Shown one piece after another: positions 42,418-51,189 of a DNA stretch of 64,000 bases. Source of the stretch: Priestia koreensis (lineage in GTDB: Bacteria; Bacillota; Bacilli; Bacillales; Bacillaceae_H); NCBI RefSeq assembly GCF_001274935.1, contig NZ_LILC01000002.1, positions 267,924-331,923 on the forward strand, in the 5' to 3' direction. The position numbers and the translations under genes were made by a program. Position 1 is the first letter of the stretch. Each line of letters begins with the position of its first letter. The notes under the pieces are model-generated. The model worked only from the letters and a program-made list of their open reading frames with translations, made no database searches and was not told the DNA's origin.

Positions 42418-43512
42418 TTATTCATTAATTCCAGTTTGAACAAGCGTTACATCTACACGTACCGATATAGGAATATCTTTATAGATAGAACGAATTCGTT
42501 CGTGATTATAATGACGAGTACGACTTCGGATAAAGTCTTTAAATCCAAGTGGATCGACATCCAGTTTTTGAATATGATTAATGATAGAGTGGGATTCACT
42601 TTCAATTTTGTTTTTTAACTGTTTTGAGATCAATTTCACATTCTCAGGGTTGTTCACATTAATCCAATAAGGATATTCCTGAAGCTTTCCATCAATTTTA
42701 AGAACAATTTGGATTTCAGGTTGTTCCCTTGTACCCTTTAAATAATATTTTCTTTTTGTATACAAGTTTTGAAGCGCAATTTGTCCTTTATGGTTTCCTT
42801 TTTTTACATTCATCATGTATCGTCCATTTTTTGAACCATCATCCAGTAGTTTAAAGATAAAGGCATGTTTCATTGGAATAACATCAACAAACTGATACTT
42901 TTTAAAAAGCGCAATGCCATTCAGCTTAATGGCATTCTTTTCACTCTTTAAATAAGGTAAAAAAGCATCACGATCTTCTGCAAAAAAATTAAACAAGAAA
43001 ATTTGAAAATTTGTACGTGGAAAGCTTTCTAAACGAATGTTTTGTTCAATCAATTTGTTAATATACTGTGTGTCACTTATTTTTTTCCTCGTTACAGAGC
43101 TAAGCAACTCATGGGCACTACCTTCTGAAATAGCCAGTTGAAGTGTTCGTCCTAAATTAGGGTTACGAGAGATGGTGTTAATCGTGTTTCGCAACCCATG
43201 TTTAGCAAAAGATTCGCCCAAAAGCAAACTACGCAACTGTCCATCGGCAATAGGAAGAGGTGATTTATTGTCTAGCTTTGCAGGTACATCAAACGTCGTT
43301 TTTGTTTTTGCAGCAATTAAGCTAGGTTCTTCTGTTGCCCCATATTTAAACAAAGGATACAAGATCGTTCCCTTAATTTCCCCATCTTCATAATCATAAC
43401 CAAAGGAGTTAACAATTTGGATTTCATCCACAATTTCCTGATTTGAACATCCTGTTAATGTTAGTAGAAGGAGTACTAAAATAGTGCCTAATTTTTTCAT
43501 ACGATCACTCAT
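42418..43512 (-). CDS. gerKC: Spore germination receptor C subunit, lipoprotein (GerAC/GerKC family)
   Basis: 364 residues with a lipoprotein signal peptide (KKLGTILVLLLLTLTGC, lipobox LTGC). The Ger(x)C domain begins EIVDEIQIVNSFGYDYE. It is anchored in the outer leaflet of the spore inner membrane as part of the receptor. Two starts are possible, ATG at 43512, very close to GGAAA, and ATG at 43500, giving the classical MKK start. It follows the A subunit by 5 bases, so the operon is tightly coupled. Confidence 0.88.
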   Translation of the reverse strand: MSDRMKKLGTILVLLLLTLTGCSNQEIVDEIQIVNSFGYDYEDGEIKGTILYPLFKYGATEEPSLIAAKTKTTFDVPAKLDNKSPLPIADGQLRSLLLGESFAKHGLRNTINTISRNPNLGRTLQLAISEGSAHELLSSVTRKKISDTQYINKLIEQNIRLESFPRTNFQIFLFNFFAEDRDAFLPYLKSEKNAIKLNGIALFKKYQFVDVIPMKHAFIFKLLDDGSKNGRYMMNVKKGNHKGQIALQNLYTKRKYYLKGTREQPEIQIVLKIDGKLQEYPYWINVNNPENVKLISKQLKNKIESESHSIINHIQKLDVDPLGFKDFIRSRTRHYNHERIRSIYKDIPISVRVDVTLVQTGINE

Positions 43513-43517
43513 TTTCC

Positions 43518-45062
43518 TTATTCATTGTCTAGCTCGTTTTGTTTTTTAGGAGACTTCTTTTTAGAAGAATTTCCATCATATCGCTTTTTGGATAGAGTGC
43601 GCAAAAAGCTTGGGCGGTCGTCGAGTTTATTTAAAGCAGGGCGAATAAATGTATCTCCATAATCAGTTGGTCTAAAGGGATAAAACGGGACCAAATAAGG
43701 ATTACCTAACGACTTTAGACGTAGCAGATGAGCAAGCATGAACATCATCCCCATGGTAATTCCAACAATTCCAAAGAATGCAGCGAAAAAAATGAATGGA
43801 AAACGTAAGAGACGAATTGTATTGGACATTTTAAAAATAGGTGTAGTAAAGGATGCAAGGGCTGTCAGGGATACAATAATTAATAGGACGTTACTTGTAA
43901 GAGAGGCTTCAACTGTTGCCTGTCCAATTACAATGCCTCCGACAATACCAAGTGTTTGCCCGACTTTAGATGGAAGCCTTGCACCTGCTTCCCTAAGAAG
44001 CTCGATGGTGATTTCTAGGAATAGAACTTCAACAACGGGTGGAAAAGGAACATTTGTCCTTGAAAAAATAATAGGACCAAGTAAATCTTTTGGAATCATT
44101 TCGTAATGATAGGTCACGACCGCTACATAAAGAGGAGTGGCAAAAATAGAGAAAAACACCCCGAAAATACGAATGATTCTCACAAACGATCCAACAATCC
44201 ATGGAATGTAATAGTCTTCAGGTGAAATGAAAAAATCAAACAACGTGGCAGGCCCGATTATAGCATAAGGCGATCCACTACTAAAAACGACCACTTGTCC
44301 TCTTGTTAGAGAATACAAAACACGATCAAGACGTTCAGAAGTAAGCAAAGTTGGAAACGGTGTGCGAGAATAATCGTTGATAGCATGATCTAAAATAGAG
44401 CTATCAAAGATAATATCAAACTCAAAGTCATTTAATCGTTGCGTAACCGTTTCAATATAAGTAGGATTCGTTACATCTTCTAAGTATGCCACCACTACAC
44501 GCGTTTGGGAGAGTGATCCGACTGTTAGCTCTTTCAGCACGAGTTTGTCAGAAACAACTTCTTTTCGCATTAAATATAAATTGATATCTAAATCTTCTAC
44601 AAACCCCACCTTTGGTCCAATTACACTGAATTCATTATCGGTATCGTTCTCTTTCCGATATCCTGCGTCTGAATTTTGAACTTTAATTAAAGCGCCTTTT
44701 GGATCCTTTTTACGAATCTGAAAAAAGAGATAACCTTGTAAAATTTTTTCCTGAATTTCAGAGGGATCTGTTGAAATGCTAATGTCCTCAATTGGAATAA
44801 GATCTTTTAAATCTTCTAAATCCGTAATAGGTGCAATCGTTTCTTGAACTTTTAAGATAAACTGACGCTGCAAGCTTTCAATGTTAACTAGTGACTTAAA
44901 ATAAGATACTAGGTAGTGATTGTCTTTTTGTCCGATTGACATATACAAAAAATCACTTGATTGACGAAAGTGTTCAATGATTTCCAATGTGTTTTTATCT
45001 GTTTTTGGCTTTTGTTCTGACGATCCTTTTGTTCGTTTGGAGCTGAAAAAATTTTTGAACAT
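43518..45062 (-). CDS. gerKA: Spore germination receptor A subunit (GerAA/GerKA family)
   Basis: 514 residues. A large N-terminal cytoplasmic domain (about 1-290) has LVSYFKSLVN, IGPKVGFVEDL and YLEDVTNPTYIE. Membrane segments follow with ISPEDYYIPWIVGSFVRIIR, PPVVEVLFLEITIELLREAG and LGIVGGIVIGQATVEA, all typical of GerAA. It forms the oligomeric, probably ion-releasing, part of the receptor. GTGAGGG lies 6 bases before the ATG. The gene is first in the operon and is preceded by a sigma-G promoter. Confidence 0.93.
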   Translation of the reverse strand: MFKNFFSSKRTKGSSEQKPKTDKNTLEIIEHFRQSSDFLYMSIGQKDNHYLVSYFKSLVNIESLQRQFILKVQETIAPITDLEDLKDLIPIEDISISTDPSEIQEKILQGYLFFQIRKKDPKGALIKVQNSDAGYRKENDTDNEFSVIGPKVGFVEDLDINLYLMRKEVVSDKLVLKELTVGSLSQTRVVVAYLEDVTNPTYIETVTQRLNDFEFDIIFDSSILDHAINDYSRTPFPTLLTSERLDRVLYSLTRGQVVVFSSGSPYAIIGPATLFDFFISPEDYYIPWIVGSFVRIIRIFGVFFSIFATPLYVAVVTYHYEMIPKDLLGPIIFSRTNVPFPPVVEVLFLEITIELLREAGARLPSKVGQTLGIVGGIVIGQATVEASLTSNVLLIIVSLTALASFTTPIFKMSNTIRLLRFPFIFFAAFFGIVGITMGMMFMLAHLLRLKSLGNPYLVPFYPFRPTDYGDTFIRPALNKLDDRPSFLRTLSKKRYDGNSSKKKSPKKQNELDNE

Positions 45063-45096
45063 CTTGATCCCTCACCGCTTGTTTTATATTTAGTGG

Positions 45097-45126
45097 TAGT
45101 TTGTTCTTTTGCTTCCTTTTTATTCA
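45097..45126 (-). promoter_or_regulatory. Sigma-G promoter of the ger operon
   Basis: On the minus strand TGAATA (45126-45121), 17 bases, CAAACTA (45103-45097), against the forespore sigma-G consensus TGAATA / CATACTA (one mismatch), 35 bases before the A-subunit ATG. Confidence 0.75.
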
Positions 45127-45310
45127 TAGCGGTTTGGACACAAAATTATCATTTGTTCTTCCACAGAGACATATGGTAGGTTAAGAAGAAGAAAAGAGAA
45201 CGGAAATTCTTTTCGGACGGCACGTGAATAAAAAAGAGGCTGTTACCTTTGCATACAGCTCTCGACGTTACCAAAGAGATTAATGTATGTAGGCGGTGGA
45301 TAATTACAGT

Positions 45311-45934
45311 ATGGAACAGTGGATCTTTTCGTTTATTGAATTTTTCAAACAGTTTTCCTATTTCGGCATTATCTTTGCTCTCACGTTCGAATTTGTTCCC
45401 GCGGAGATTGTACTTCCGATGGCAGGATTTTGGGTATACGAGGGAGATATGAATTTATGGTTAACGGTTCTTGCTGGAACAATTGGTGGGGTGACCGGAC
45501 CATTAACGCTCTATTTCATAGGGAGATGGGGAGGACGCCCGTTTCTTGAGAAGTACGGAAAGTATTTTTTTATAAAAGACAAGCAGCTAGATGCAGCTGA
45601 TACGTTTTTCGCCCGTCATGGCGGAGCCGTTGCATTCACGGCCCGATTTTTACCAGGTGTTCGCACGCTGATTTCAATTCCATGTGGAATGGCGAAAATG
45701 AACGTCCTTGCGTTTAGTCTTTACACTTTTTTTGCCATGCTTCCTGTTACGTTTTTTTATGTGTACCTTGGCTACAAGCTCGGTCCGCATTGGGAAGATG
45801 TTGGAAAAATTATGGATCGATACACGCTTCCGATTGTCATTGGAATAATTATCCTCATCGTGATATATATATTAATTAAGCGAAAGAAAAGAAAAAGTCG
45901 CTATTCAGTCAAAGAGTTTTTGACTAAAAAGTGA
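45311..45934 (+). CDS. DedA-family membrane protein
   Basis: 207 residues with about five membrane segments. The N-terminal FEFVPAEIVLPMAGF and the internal GGVTGPLTLYFIGRWGG and TARFLPGVRTLISIPCGMAKM segments are the DedA/VTT signatures. The family recycles lipid carriers such as undecaprenyl-phosphate and supports membrane homeostasis; some relatives (UptA) do this directly. The ATG at 45311 has GGCGGTGG about 10 bases upstream; a GTG at 45296 is possible. It stands alone between the ger operon and the Mn2+ riboswitch. Confidence 0.85.
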   Translation: MEQWIFSFIEFFKQFSYFGIIFALTFEFVPAEIVLPMAGFWVYEGDMNLWLTVLAGTIGGVTGPLTLYFIGRWGGRPFLEKYGKYFFIKDKQLDAADTFFARHGGAVAFTARFLPGVRTLISIPCGMAKMNVLAFSLYTFFAMLPVTFFYVYLGYKLGPHWEDVGKIMDRYTLPIVIGIIILIVIYILIKRKKRKSRYSVKEFLTKK

Positions 45935-46019
45935 CAATTTTGCAAAAATGAGAAAGAAACAATTGACAGGTTTTACAGAATCTCATAAAATAAAGACAAG
46001 TAAATACGAATTTCTTCCT

Positions 46020-46130
46020 CAGTGAAGGGGAGTAGCGTCAGGGAAACCTGAAACAAAGTCGTCATTACATGAACATTGCGTTCATCGGCTTTGTTGGCAT
46101 TTATCATGCTTAGCGAGACCTTTGCCATAT
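46020..46130 (+). promoter_or_regulatory. yybP-ykoY (Mn2+) riboswitch
   Basis: Hallmarks in order: GAAGGGGAGTAGCG, GTCGTCATTAC, TTCATCGGC and TTAGCGAGACCTTTG. The GAAGG start pairs with CCTTT as P1 and the two L1/L3 loops form the Mn2+ site. It overlaps an intrinsic terminator whose left arm contains the P1 3' strand, so metal binding should prevent termination (ON switch). It precedes a TerC-family gene. Confidence 0.93.
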
Positions 46131-46147
46131 TTGGCAAAGGTCTTTTT
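46116..46147 (+). terminator. Expression-platform terminator of the Mn2+ riboswitch
   Basis: 12-bp perfect stem AGACCTTTGCCA/TGGCAAAGGTCT, TATT loop, five Ts. Confidence 0.9.
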
Positions 46148-46214
46148 GCGTTTTCCCTTCCTTGCTGAGGTCGAATGAGTAACAAAAAATAGGAAGTGAG
46201 AGGAGACTAAACAG

Positions 46215-47015
46215 ATGGAACTATCGTTGTTATTAGAATATGGATGGGTCTTACTGATTTTAGTAGCATTAGAGGGGATTTTGGCAGCAGACAATGCGCT
46301 AGTGATGGCAATTATGGTGAAACATCTACCGGATGACCAGCGTAAAAAAGCATTATTTTATGGATTAGCAGGTGCATTTGTTTTCCGTTTTGGTTCACTC
46401 TTTGCAATTTCGTACTTAGTGAACGTATGGCAAATGCAAGCAATTGGAGCGCTTTATTTACTCTTCATCTCGATCAATCACCTTATTAAGCACTACTTTA
46501 GAAAAGGAAACGAGGAAGAAAAGGAGTCCAAATCAAAATCGGGCTTCTGGGCTACCGTTATTAAAGTAGAGTTAGCGGATATCGCTTTTGCGGTAGATTC
46601 CATTCTTGCGGCTGTCGCTTTGGCTGTTACGTTACCAGAAACAGCACTTCCTAAAATCGGTGGATTAGACGGTGGACAATTTATCGTCATTTTCGCTGGA
46701 GGAATTATCGGGCTTGTCATTATGCGTTTTGCAGCAAACCTGTTCGTACAGGTATTGAAAAAACGTCCTGGTCTTGAGACTGCAGCCTTCTTAATCGTTG
46801 GCTGGGTTGGGGTCAAACTAGCGGTTCATACGTTGGCGCATCCAAGCCTAGGGTTTATTAGTCATCACTTCCCAGAATCAGGTTTATGGAAGGGGATTTT
46901 CTGGACGGTACTTCTCGGTATCGCTGTTGGAGGCTGGTTCTTTTCAAAAGAGAAGAAAGAAGCAGGAAACGATGAGTCCTCTGAAAATTCATACAAGAAA
47001 GCGAACAATAGCTAA
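46215..47015 (+). CDS. ykoY: TerC-family Mn2+ exporter (YkoY/MeeY-like)
   Basis: 266 residues with seven to eight membrane segments. The two conserved acidic motifs of TerC proteins are present: EGILAADNALVMAIMVKHLP (about 17-36) and KVELADIAFAVDSILAA (about 118-134). B. subtilis YkoY (MeeY) exports manganese and helps metalate secreted enzymes, and is preceded by the same riboswitch class. A Lys/Ser-rich cytoplasmic tail ends the protein. The ribosome site is GAGAGGAG. The gene is transcribed singly; a hairpin at 47030-47062 follows. Confidence 0.92.
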   Translation: MELSLLLEYGWVLLILVALEGILAADNALVMAIMVKHLPDDQRKKALFYGLAGAFVFRFGSLFAISYLVNVWQMQAIGALYLLFISINHLIKHYFRKGNEEEKESKSKSGFWATVIKVELADIAFAVDSILAAVALAVTLPETALPKIGGLDGGQFIVIFAGGIIGLVIMRFAANLFVQVLKKRPGLETAAFLIVGWVGVKLAVHTLAHPSLGFISHHFPESGLWKGIFWTVLLGIAVGGWFFSKEKKEAGNDESSENSYKKANNS

Positions 47016-47222
47016 TGAACAATCATAGAGAGCTTCCTCTAAATAGAGGGAGTTCTCTCTTGTTAAGTGGCATAAATGGAGGGATATTTTAGGAGGTAAT
47101 GTGCCGACAATATGTAAAATGTTTCGATACTTTTCTTTTTCGTAACAATCCTGGAACATGCGTAGCCAAACTGTAAGGGAGGAGTTATAATGATGGCTCG
47201 TGTTGGGGAAAGTTTTAGACTG

Positions 47223-47250
47223 CCCCCGAAATTTTGAGCATCGGAACGAA
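47223..47250 (+). promoter_or_regulatory. Candidate SigI autoregulatory promoter
   Basis: CCCCC (47223-47227) and CGAA (47247-47250) with a 19-base gap resemble the C-rich -35 and CGAA -10 elements described for SigI-dependent promoters. The transcript start would be only about 15-20 bases before the coding start. A TATAAT at 47186 offers a sigma-A alternative. A 15-codon frame (47190-47237) with a strong GGGAGGAG site lies between. Confidence 0.35.
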
Positions 47251-47269
47251 AGATGTAAAGGTAAAAGAG

Positions 47270-48019
47270 GTGAAACCATTGCTCAACGTGCTGTTTGGAG
47301 TCGGCCGACGAAAAACGTTAGAAGAAATGGCAGTTCAAATTCAAAAAGGTGACGGACAATTACAAAATGAGGTGATTGATCAGTATAAGCCTTTTATTGC
47401 GAAAACTGTCTCTAGCGTTTGTAAGAGATACATTCATGAAACAGATGATGAATTTAGCATTGGTCTCATCGCTTTTAACGAAGCTATTGAGAAATATACG
47501 AAAGAAAAAGGCAGTTCATTGTTATCGTTTGCGGAATTAATCATCAAAAGAAGGGTGATTGATTATATTCGCAAGGAAGTGCGAGTGCGATCTTGGCATT
47601 TCGATCTGAAGGAAGACATGGAAGAGGAAGGAGCTCAATCGAAGATAGAAGCTGATTTGTCCATCCATGCCTATCACAAATCCATTGAACAAGAACTGCG
47701 TCAGCAAGAAATTATTCAATTTCATGAAGTACTAAAAAAGTTTGGGATGAGTTTATCAGAAATTGTCGAACAGTCTCCCAAGCATTATGATGCCCGTATT
47801 AATGCCATCGAGGTTGCTCAATATATTGTGAATCAAGAGGAAGTTTGTGAACAGCTATTTAAAAAAAAGCAAATTCCGATTCGTCAAATTGAGCGTCACG
47901 TGAAGGTTAGTCGCAAAACGATTGAACGCAATCGAAAGTATATTATTGCGATGGCCATTGTGTTAACAGGTGACTATATCTATTTGAAAGATTACTTAAA
48001 AGGGGTGCTCAATCATTGA
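47270..48019 (+). CDS. sigI: RNA polymerase sigma factor SigI
   Basis: 249 residues. KPFIAKTVSSVCKRYI, DDEFSIGLIAFNEAIEKY and FAELIIKRRVIDYIRKE are the SigI region 2 blocks. The C-terminal domain with IRQIERHVKVSRKTIERNRKYIIA is the distinctive SigI helix-turn-helix. SigI responds to heat and cell-wall stress and is held by the membrane anti-sigma RsgI. I choose the GTG at 47270 because it gives the MKPxLxxLF start remembered for B. subtilis SigI. The TTG at 47279, with AGAGGTG upstream, is about equally good. It overlaps rsgI by 4 bases. Confidence 0.93.
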   Translation: MKPLLNVLFGVGRRKTLEEMAVQIQKGDGQLQNEVIDQYKPFIAKTVSSVCKRYIHETDDEFSIGLIAFNEAIEKYTKEKGSSLLSFAELIIKRRVIDYIRKEVRVRSWHFDLKEDMEEEGAQSKIEADLSIHAYHKSIEQELRQQEIIQFHEVLKKFGMSLSEIVEQSPKHYDARINAIEVAQYIVNQEEVCEQLFKKKQIPIRQIERHVKVSRKTIERNRKYIIAMAIVLTGDYIYLKDYLKGVLNH

Positions 48020-49263
48020 AAAAAGGCATTATTATGGAGATACAGCCTGATTATGTCACAATGTTAACCCCGGATGGCGAGTTCGTAAAAGCACGATATA
48101 AAAAGCGTCACTACGTAATAGGAGAAGAAGTAGAAGGTCATGAGGTTTTTATTGAAGCGACAACAGAGAAAAAGAAACGTCGCACAAAACTAGCTCTCGT
48201 GCCGCTTTTTGTAGCAGCGCTGTTGCTTCTATCATTCATTCCGTATTATTCGCAAAACCAGGTATATGCTTACATGTCCATTGACATTAATCCTAGTCTT
48301 GAATTAGAACTGAATCGTCATATGAATGTGACCGATATACATGCGTATAACAAAGAGGGAAAGACAATCATAAAAAAATTGCCTAAATGGAAGAAACGGC
48401 CTGTTCATGAAGTGACGACCAATATTATTACGCTTAGCCAAAAAGAGGGGTACTTGCAGAAAAAACACGAAATCTATATCGCGACGGCTTTAAAGCGAAA
48501 GAACGTACACGCTTATAAAAAGAAGCTACAGGAACAGGTTCAAACCATTACCACTGAATGGACAACAGATGACGTGCGTGTTACGGCAAAAGAAACTTCC
48601 TACGATACGAGGGAAAAGGCTGAAAAGCAGGGCGTGTCAACAGGATCATATCTGCGGGCACAGCCTGCTGAAAGGTCAAATGAGCAGGAAGCAGAGATGA
48701 AATTGTCTGTGCCGTCTAGTGAGAAGGTTCAGGATGAAAAAAGGGAGTCAAGCTCGGTAGAATTATCGGAGACAGAGGATACGGATCGAAAAACGGATGC
48801 GGATGAACATGCGAAAAAACAAAAAGAAAAGCAAGATCAGCCGCCAAAGCCAGCGTATCCTCCAAAAGAAAGCACAAAACTAGAAAATGAAAAATGGCTA
48901 GAGAAAGAAAAAGAAAAAAATGAACAAACTAAACAAGAAAAACTAAAAGAACAACCCGACAGAGACAACAAAAATCAACCAGTACCACCTAAAGAAGAGA
49001 GAGAAAAACCAGCTTCTGCTGAAAAAGAGAAAAATAATCATGAGAAAGATTCGAAGCATTCCAACGAGGAGGAATCATCGACTCCCCCTGATGAGGTGGA
49101 GCATGAGAAGCCAAATGACTCCACGCATGAGGAAGAACCACCGAAAAAGGTTCATAAATCAGCCGTTCCTCCGTCAGTTGAGGAAAATGCTGATGAGGAG
49201 ACAATAGATGAAGAGTCCCCCTCGTCAAATGAAGAATTAAATGAGACACCATCTCAACCATAA
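48016..49263 (+). CDS. rsgI: Anti-sigma-I factor RsgI
   Basis: 415 residues. The N-terminal RsgI domain (KKGIIMEIQPDYVTMLTPDGEFV) binds SigI in the cytoplasm. A single membrane segment follows at about 58-79, then the conserved extracellular SIDINPSLELELN segment, whose Asn-Pro is the autoproteolysis site described for RsgI proteins. Residues 200-415 are an extreme low-complexity region of Glu, Lys, Ser, Pro and Gln without any carbohydrate-binding module. In B. subtilis the disordered extracellular region of RsgI is required to sense cell-wall defects, so the same role is likely here. The stop is followed by a convergent terminator. Confidence 0.92.
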   Translation: MKKGIIMEIQPDYVTMLTPDGEFVKARYKKRHYVIGEEVEGHEVFIEATTEKKKRRTKLALVPLFVAALLLLSFIPYYSQNQVYAYMSIDINPSLELELNRHMNVTDIHAYNKEGKTIIKKLPKWKKRPVHEVTTNIITLSQKEGYLQKKHEIYIATALKRKNVHAYKKKLQEQVQTITTEWTTDDVRVTAKETSYDTREKAEKQGVSTGSYLRAQPAERSNEQEAEMKLSVPSSEKVQDEKRESSSVELSETEDTDRKTDADEHAKKQKEKQDQPPKPAYPPKESTKLENEKWLEKEKEKNEQTKQEKLKEQPDRDNKNQPVPPKEEREKPASAEKEKNNHEKDSKHSNEEESSTPPDEVEHEKPNDSTHEEEPPKKVHKSAVPPSVEENADEETIDEESPSSNEELNETPSQP

Positions 49264-49265
49264 TA

Positions 49266-49308
49266 AAAAAACAGCCGGTGTGAATTGCGCTCACACCGGC
49301 TGTTTTTA
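49266..49308. terminator. Convergent terminator rsgI / MFS
   Basis: Perfect stem ACAGCCGGTGTGA/TCACACCGGCTGT with A and T runs outside. Confidence 0.92.
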
Positions 49309-49310
49309 TT

Positions 49311-50498
49311 TTATTGCTCGACCGTATATTTTTGCGTCTGTGCAGTTGTTTTACGGAAGAAGTATAGAATAAGAAGTGCTACTACAAGCAGAGAAGAATA
49401 AGCATACATCATATGAAATGTTGTGTGGCTCACAATGCTTCCTAAAACAAGAGAGCCAAGCGCCACTCCTAAATCCATAAAGCTAAGCGTCATTGCATTT
49501 GCTGTTGGACGTTTGTCTACTTCAACGCGGCTAACTGCCCAAGCTTGGAATGTTGGCTGCATAATACCATAAGCAACGCCGTATAAAATCGCTGCTAAAA
49601 TAAACATGGGCATGCTGTACGTATTTGATAGAAGAACCAATCCAATAATTCCGCACAGTGCACCGGGATACACGAGGTACTTATGTCCGAAGCGATCATA
49701 GATGCGACCAGTGAACGGACGAATGACGACCATAATGACCGCATTAATGAGGAAGAACAGAGATACGTGGCTTCCTAAGCTTGCTTCTTTACCAAGTCCA
49801 TCGATAAAGTTAATAATACCTGCAAAACCGAAGTAAAACAGCATCACTAAAAAGACGGGTAATAGCGCACGAGAATCAAACGCGTAATGAAGAAGCGATG
49901 GCTTTTTCTCGGTTCCTTTCGGAGGCGTGTAGGACAATTTTAGATTTTTCACCGTAATAGCGAACACAAACGATAGAGCCATTAAGATCACAGACGAGAT
50001 AATCATGATATTAAAGGAGAACGAATGTAACAAAGATAGTGCCACCATCGGTCCAAGCGTGGTACCAAGACTTGTTGCCATCCCAAAGTACCCGATTCCT
50101 TCACCAAGACGATTACCAGGAATACGATTTGTCGCCATCGTCGCTAAAATCGTTGTGTTAATTCCAAAACCAATTCCTTGAATAATGCGTAGTGGAATTA
50201 AAATTAAGAGTGCTGACTGATTATAGCTAAGAACGAGTGTCACGGTCATCACAGCGAAAACGATTAACAGCGTTCGTTTCATGTTCATTTTATGAAGTAA
50301 TGCTCCCATAAATGGCCGCGTGATAATGGCCGCAATCATAAATGCTGTTGTCATAATGCCGGCCTTCGCCGTATCATGCTGAATGCCTGCAATGTACACA
50401 GGGAATCCAGCTGTTAACATTTGGACACAAATGAAAAAGATAAATGTTGTGAGGACGATCATCGTAAATGGAACGGTCCAAAGTTTTGTTTCTTTCAT
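49311..50498 (-). CDS. MFS transporter, 12 segments
   Basis: 395 residues with twelve membrane segments. RPFMGALLHKMNMKRTL is motif A, RIIQGIGFGINT and GEGIGYFGMATSLGTTLGP belong to segments 4 and 5, and FTGRIYDRFGHK is the second motif A. This is a general sugar-phosphate/drug exporter fold; the substrate is unknown. The ATG at 50498 has AAGGCGG upstream, and an earlier in-frame start (50549) is not preferred. It follows, 103 bases downstream, the MarR gene transcribed in the same direction, so the pair forms an efflux operon. Confidence 0.85.
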   Translation of the reverse strand: MKETKLWTVPFTMIVLTTFIFFICVQMLTAGFPVYIAGIQHDTAKAGIMTTAFMIAAIITRPFMGALLHKMNMKRTLLIVFAVMTVTLVLSYNQSALLILIPLRIIQGIGFGINTTILATMATNRIPGNRLGEGIGYFGMATSLGTTLGPMVALSLLHSFSFNIMIISSVILMALSFVFAITVKNLKLSYTPPKGTEKKPSLLHYAFDSRALLPVFLVMLFYFGFAGIINFIDGLGKEASLGSHVSLFFLINAVIMVVIRPFTGRIYDRFGHKYLVYPGALCGIIGLVLLSNTYSMPMFILAAILYGVAYGIMQPTFQAWAVSRVEVDKRPTANAMTLSFMDLGVALGSLVLGSIVSHTTFHMMYAYSSLLVVALLILYFFRKTTAQTQKYTVEQ

Positions 50499-50601
50499 TA
50501 TTCCGCCTTCTTTCTGTCTGAATGTATGATGTAAAAGGGGCGTCTTCACCTACGAAAAAATAAAATGACACTCAGGATGATTACTGAGTGCACAGGAAAA
50601 A

Positions 50602-51042
50602 TTACTTTTCAGCTGTCAGATGTTGAATGTTTTTTTCTAACTGATTCATCACCTTTTGATAAATGGCAAGCTGATCCGCCTCAATGCCCTCAATGACCTC
50701 TGTAAATACCCGTTCCACAAAAGGAAAAAGCTCGTCTTTTAACGAAATACCCTTTTCTGTAATTTCAATTAAGAACGAGCGGCGATCCTCAGGATTCGGC
50801 AGGCGCTGAATAAGTGAACGCTTCTCCAACAAATCCAAAATTTTCGTTAGCGTTGCATGATCTTTCATTGATTTTTCCGCTAGCTGCTTTTGCGTTAACA
50901 GCACTTGCTTTTCCAAGCGCTTCAATACGCCCCACTGTTCGATCGTAATTTCAAAGGGCTTTAATGATAAAGTTAAAAACTGGCTTAGCTGTCGACTTGT
51001 TCGTACAGTAAGAAATCCTACCTCTTCATCTAATGATTTCAT
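50602..51042 (-). CDS. MarR-family repressor
   Basis: 146 residues. Winged helix: LTQKQLAEKSMKDHATLTKILDLLEKRSLIQRLPNPEDRRSFLIEIT with the DRR wing. The ATG at 51042 has GGGAGG 7 bases upstream. A perfect palindrome lies 57 bases before the start and is its likely autoregulatory operator. It is followed by the MFS gene, which it presumably controls. The ligand is unknown. Confidence 0.88.
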   Translation of the reverse strand: MKSLDEEVGFLTVRTSRQLSQFLTLSLKPFEITIEQWGVLKRLEKQVLLTQKQLAEKSMKDHATLTKILDLLEKRSLIQRLPNPEDRRSFLIEITEKGISLKDELFPFVERVFTEVIEGIEADQLAIYQKVMNQLEKNIQHLTAEK

Positions 51043-51098
51043 GGTAAACCTCCCGAATAACTTCCTTGTTAACAATATCACATAAAATTGTTTGTGTA

Positions 51099-51124
51099 AA
51101 TATAGTTTGTATACAAACTATATT
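51099..51124. promoter_or_regulatory. Perfect 26-bp palindrome, MarR operator
   Basis: The centre TTTGTATACAAA is extended symmetrically by TATAG/CTATA and AA/TT. A related half TTGTTTGTGTAA is at 51088-51099. Its position upstream of the MarR gene fits an autoregulatory operator. Confidence 0.75.
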
Positions 51125-51189
51125 AGTGTGGGGTGAGAGAGGAGGGGAGTGATCGATTGAATCCGGAAAATGGTTGATAAGGAGGGGGA

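Noticed and set aside
47099..47176. 25-codon frame before sigI beginning at ATG 47099
   Set aside because: The AGGAGG is only two bases from the ATG, too close for initiation, and the peptide is unremarkable.
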